DNA of 64,000 nt from Parus major (Eukaryota > Chordata > Aves > Passeriformes > Paridae). The stretch spans positions 21,409,511 through 21,473,510 of the forward strand of contig NC_031776.1 of assembly GCF_001522545.3 (NCBI RefSeq). Reading direction: 5' to 3'. Positions 60,134 to 64,000 of the stretch are shown piece by piece. The notes under the pieces are model-generated. The model was not told the origin of the DNA. It saw nothing but the letters and a program-made list of their open reading frames with translations, and searched no databases. The translations under genes were made by a program, and so were the position numbers. Numbering within the stretch: position 1 is the stretch's first letter; every line of letters starts with the position of its first letter.

Positions 60134-62943
60134 GTAGAGTGATAAAAAAAAATTCAAAGTAAGACTTGAAGTCTTTGTAGTCACTCCCAGTGATGAAGTA
60201 TTGACTTAATTGGGTCAGCCCACGGTTTTGTAATGCATGCAGCACTTAGTGAAGTCTTCCTGGGGATCAGAAGTGGAATTTAATCTACTCTACATGGTCT
60301 GTTTTTCACAGTATGGTTGTTTGGATATTTGTTTGTTTGTTTGTCTGTTTATTTGTTTGCTTGCTTGCTTTTTTGAAAAAAACATCAGCCTTCCAAATCT
60401 AAGACAGAAATAGAAATGTTATTAGGGGGTCTCAGATCATCAGCCCAAGGGCTAGCTCACCCCCAGCACTGATGATGAAGCACCAGACACAAAGTCAGAG
60501 GCCAGACTGTATCTTACAGATTATGTGCCCAGCCAGACAATGTAAACAGAAGGTTTGCAGGTATCAACAGTGTAAAAGTTTGCAGATATAAAACTTCCAT
60601 ATAGAAGTTATTAATCTGTGGTTGATTTTAAGTATGACAATGTCGGCTTTATAATTTATATGATACAGATGTGTTTTGGCTAAAACATTAGACTTAAAAA
60701 ATATAGCTGGATTTGTTTCCTATAACTTTGTTTCAGATTTTCAGTGCAGCCCTGGGCAAGTGGTTCCACATCTCTGCTTTTAAAACTTTCTCCTATAAAT
60801 GGTGCTAAATAGTATCTCCCCTCTTGACAGTAAATGCTCTAGATCTTAGTTCATTGGCATTAACAAGATAGTCAGCTATTGCAACTAAATACTTGTCAGA
60901 AATAGTAGAGAAATAAAGTAAGTATTTTTAATTTTATTTTCTGGATTGCACTTTTGCTGCTAACAGTTTTATTTTTCTTGTGTACAGCAAAATGACACTT
61001 AGTGTGGGACTAAAATACTCTTCATGAAATAGCTAAGAACAAAAAACCTGCATATTTTAAAAAAAAATCTAAAAAGACATCTTTTGCCATTTGCATAATA
61101 TGTTACCATGGAGGTCTAAAGGACCCCACATTACAGTGTTTGCAATAGGTTTTATATTTTTACTATAAAACAGGATTTTGTTGAAATTGGATCACATAAT
61201 TTTTATTACTGCCATGTATTTTCAGGGAAGAAAAAGAACCCAATATAAATTATTGATTTATTGAGTTAAAAATACAAAACAGACAAAACTCTGGAACTGT
61301 TGAAAATTTCACTGTAGTAAACAGTGAAGATTTAGATTTTTCTTCTTTGTTCAAAAGCTCATTCATTTCTTTGTTAGAAAACAGCACATCAGATGTGCAA
61401 AAAACATAGGAGCTTTAGTGTCATAGCAAACAAAATCACCTCCAAAGTAACCACTGTTTTCTGTAGGATAAGAACACACTTTGTATTTGAAATAAGAGAT
61501 TGTTTCTTCACACGTTTTGAAAAGTTACAAACTGTGTAACTAAAGGAGATTATATGGATCTCCCTGTGAAAGGTTTATAAGGGTACGTGTCATTTATGTG
61601 TACTGTATGCAAGAAGAAGTGGGTCAGAGTTTTGCCTGAGCAAATGCATCAGGTTCAGTCTGGAGAGTAATAAACCACTTTTCCCAGCAGGTGCCTCAAC
61701 ACTGTTTCCACCTAAATATATAAGATCCCTGACAATTTTCAGGCACGAAGGGTGATATATTGGTGGAAAAAAGGGTCATAATTCTGGTTTTAATAGGTTT
61801 AAAACAAATTTGTTTTGTTTTGCATGGAAAGTTTTTCAGTGACTGAATTCAGAGAATATTTGTGGTCCAATGGCTGATGCATGGGTTGCTTGCCCAAGCC
61901 TAGGAGAAAAGAGCAGATGCATGATATGGGCCCATGACCATCTGCCAGGAATTGAATGTTGCAGAGCTGATTCTGTCAGACATTGCCCAGGTTTTGGACA
62001 AAAAAGCTTGCAGGTCAGAGCAGTTTCTGGGAGACAGCTGACTGATTTTGAGAATTATAACTCTAGATATAGTTCTGGGAAATTATAATAAGACACAGAA
62101 GCCTCTTTGTAAAAGTAACTATTAACTTCAGCACCATGTGAGGTTAGTACCCACCCTGTGGCAGTGCTGTGGAAAGGAATGCATATCACTGCTTTCAACT
62201 GAGTAATGAAAATAGACTGTGAGATATCCAGTTGATATCTGTAGGCTTGTGATTTCCTCTGGCTGGGAGAAGGTCAAGGGGGATGCTGGGCCAAATTTAG
62301 GTGTGGGGATGCTGAGAGCACCACTGGTGCTGAGGAACTGTGGGGACAGGCTGTGGTCATTGTTGGGCACCAGGCAGAGGAACAAGGACTCGATGCCTGC
62401 TTCAGTGAACAGGTTAAATGACAGTGGAGCAGAAAGTGTAGGCCAGAAAAGAAGACCCAGTAAACACTGGGTACCCACATATGGTTTGTCACAAATTGTC
62501 CAGGAGTTTATTATCAGCAAGACCTCTTTTATTAAAAGACATGCTTCAGTCAGCAGTTCAAAACTGTGTAGGAAAGACTGATGAATTTGTGGCACAATCC
62601 TGTGATAGAAAAACCAGTGGCTCAGAGGGGCTTTGTGTTCTCAATCCCAGTACTGCGAGAAGCCAAATGCAGTGATGGCACAATTCCCATTCCTCAACAA
62701 TAGAGCAGTTTCTCCCAGGATAACAAGCCAGTGTAAGTTACATTAATTATACACCTGTGTGACATGACCCATGAAGGGCAAATTTGGGTTTCTGTGCCAC
62801 CTGTATCTAGTTCTATACTAGTCTGCACAAACTTGCACCTTTGTTTCCATTCCCTGCATTGGACTGACCTTTTGTCTGGCAGGTGCTGGTGGCTAGTCAG
62901 TAAAAACATTTAACTCATCCCTTCCTTCTCCTGTTTGCATTAG
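60134..62943 (+). other. ITGB6: ITGB6 intron
   Basis: An intron of about 2.8 kb from gtagag to 'cctgtttgcattag'. It contains a TTTG-type simple repeat at 60328-60374. Overlapping frames of 120 codons (+) and 155 codons (-) at 62128-62595 have no recognisable domain. Confidence 0.87.
60328..60374. repeat. (TTTG)n / (TTGC)n simple repeat
   Basis: About eleven tetranucleotide units, mostly TTTG with some TCTG, TTTA and TTGC. Confidence 0.9.
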
Positions 62944-63148
62944 AATTACACAGACTCATCTGGAATTCATGGGAGGTGTGATACCCTGGAAAATCTTTTG
63001 TCCAAAGGATGCCAGTTGAATTCGATTGAGTTTCCCATTTCAGAAGTAGAAATCCAGAGAAATGATCCCCTAACGGCATCAGCCCAGAAGAACAGTTCTG
63101 ATGTCACACAGATTTATCCCCAGAAATTAACTCTGAGGCTGCGACCAG
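62944..63148 (+). CDS. ITGB6: ITGB6 coding exon: end of PSI and start of hybrid domain
   Basis: A 205-nt exon reading NYTDSSGIHGRCDTLENLLS, then KGCQLNSIEFPISEVEI, continuing through QKNSSDVTQIYPQKLTLRL to RP and one base of Gly. Human integrin beta-6 (recalled) has GERCDTPANLLAKGCQLN, QKNSSDIVQIAPQSL and LKLRPG at the same places. It contributes the last two PSI cysteines and the first strands of the hybrid domain. N-glycosylation sequons NYT and NSS are both at human positions. The acceptor is 'cctgtttgcattag' and the donor CAG|gtaagt is perfect. The next exon should begin the beta-I domain with its DxSxS metal site, outside this window. The open frame from ATG 62998 is only the inner part of this exon. 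Confidence 0.95.
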
Positions 63149-64000
63149 GTAAGTCACAGTTCATAGATTTATTTCAGACAGTGTGAAGAACTGAAACTTC
63201 TTGGATTGAACAATCAAAAAGATATCTTGACAGAATAAAGACGAAAACCTGTTTTAAGTCCAAAATTATCTGTTGACTCATCGCATGAAAACTAGGTTCA
63301 GCTGAGTTCAGAATATTTTCAGAAGTGCTGGGTACATCATAAAAATAAAGATATATATTTTTAGTTCCTCTCTTCTCTTGCCAGTGAGGTGGCAGAGAGA
63401 GAATGAAAGCCCCTGGCTCCTCCCCAGCCGAGCTCCTGTGCCTCTCCCCTGCTGGTCTAGCAAGCACAGTATCTCAGAGGCAGCATAAAATCTTGCTTTG
63501 AGGATTTACAAGGTACTAGTGACATTAATGGTAGCATTCCTGAACTACCCTGGGGTTCTTCAGATGTGAATTTTTCCTGGAGAAAATTTGGAATAGAAAA
63601 AAGTAAGAGACATCCAGTTAGGTCAGGTCATACTGTTGGAACTGAGAATAAAATCTCTGTATACACTTTGACTTTGTTTAAATTTATATGGTAGGACCCC
63701 AAAGTGCTACCTCTAGTTTGAATTAGTTTCATATCTAAATTTTCTAAAGATGCATTGTGCTGAAGGAATGTTTTCATATTTTTTCAAATTATAGGAATTG
63801 ATTTTAATTCTGTGCTTATTGCATTACGAAAAACTGTTCAGAAAAAAACCCAAACATTAGAACTACTTTTAATTTTTCAGACCCTTATTTGAGATATTTT
63901 TGTTGACAATTTATGAATTTTTTTTGTTAATACTACTGGTGGTTTGAAATACCAGATAATTGTCACCATAGAGAAGTTTATGAAGAAATTGTCATTGCTC
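63149..64000 (+). other. ITGB6: ITGB6 intron, 3' end outside window
   Basis: AT-rich sequence after donor gtaagt. The beta-I domain exon was looked for and not found before the window ends. The 97-codon minus-strand frame at 63174-63467 has no recognisable feature. Confidence 0.85.

Noticed and set aside
62128..62595. 155-codon minus-strand frame with a 120-codon plus-strand frame over it
   Set aside because: It lies within an ITGB6 intron, neither strand has a recognisable domain, and overlap on both strands suggests local scarcity of stops.
1..64000. CRISPR array, bacterial operon or other prokaryotic system
   Set aside because: No regularly spaced direct repeats or dense coding were seen; gene structure is that of a vertebrate.

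Overview
This is vertebrate nuclear DNA, most likely from a bird. Two neighbouring protein genes lie on the + strand, both split into short exons with GT/AG boundaries: the 3' two thirds of RBMS1 (single-stranded-interacting RNA-binding motif protein 1) and the 5' end of ITGB6 (integrin beta-6). The bird assignment rests on CR1 retrotransposon 3' ends (about 2700, 5190, 12351 reversed, and 32055) and on a tRNA-Ile-like segment next to a CR1 tail, which recalls the songbird SINE family. The introns are also short compared with mammals. A songbird is plausible but not proven.

Layout. Positions 1-6294 are the end of an RBMS1 intron. Nine RBMS1 coding exons follow: 6295-6452, 9583-9662, 16768-16883, 17772-17821, 17915-18008, 21240-21290, 23375-23485, 24157-24237 and 25486-25563. 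Joined, they give 819 nt in one open frame (272 residues plus stop). This corresponds to residues 135-406 of the 406-residue human protein as I remember it, so the second RRM and the whole C-terminal region are complete. A long 3' UTR appears to run to a poly(A) signal at 30905. About 28 kb of intergenic DNA follows, holding retrotransposon remnants, simple repeats and possible regulatory DNA but no gene I can support.

ITGB6 begins with a signal-peptide exon (start codon at 59257), followed by the PSI-domain exon (60054-60133) and a third coding exon (62944-63148). The window ends in the next intron, before the ligand-binding beta-I domain. The gene order RBMS1 then ITGB6 on the same strand matches human chromosome 2q24.

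The two genes do not form a pathway: RBMS1 is a nucleic-acid-binding regulator and ITGB6 an epithelial cell-surface receptor. They are syntenic neighbours. I found no CRISPR array, no bacterial-type operon and no evidence of a new multi-gene system. The items most worth a second look are the tandem splice donors 9 nt apart in RBMS1, the tRNA-Ile/reversed-CR1 chimera in an intron, a 236-codon intergenic reading frame, and a CpG-richer intergenic patch carrying a strong splice donor.
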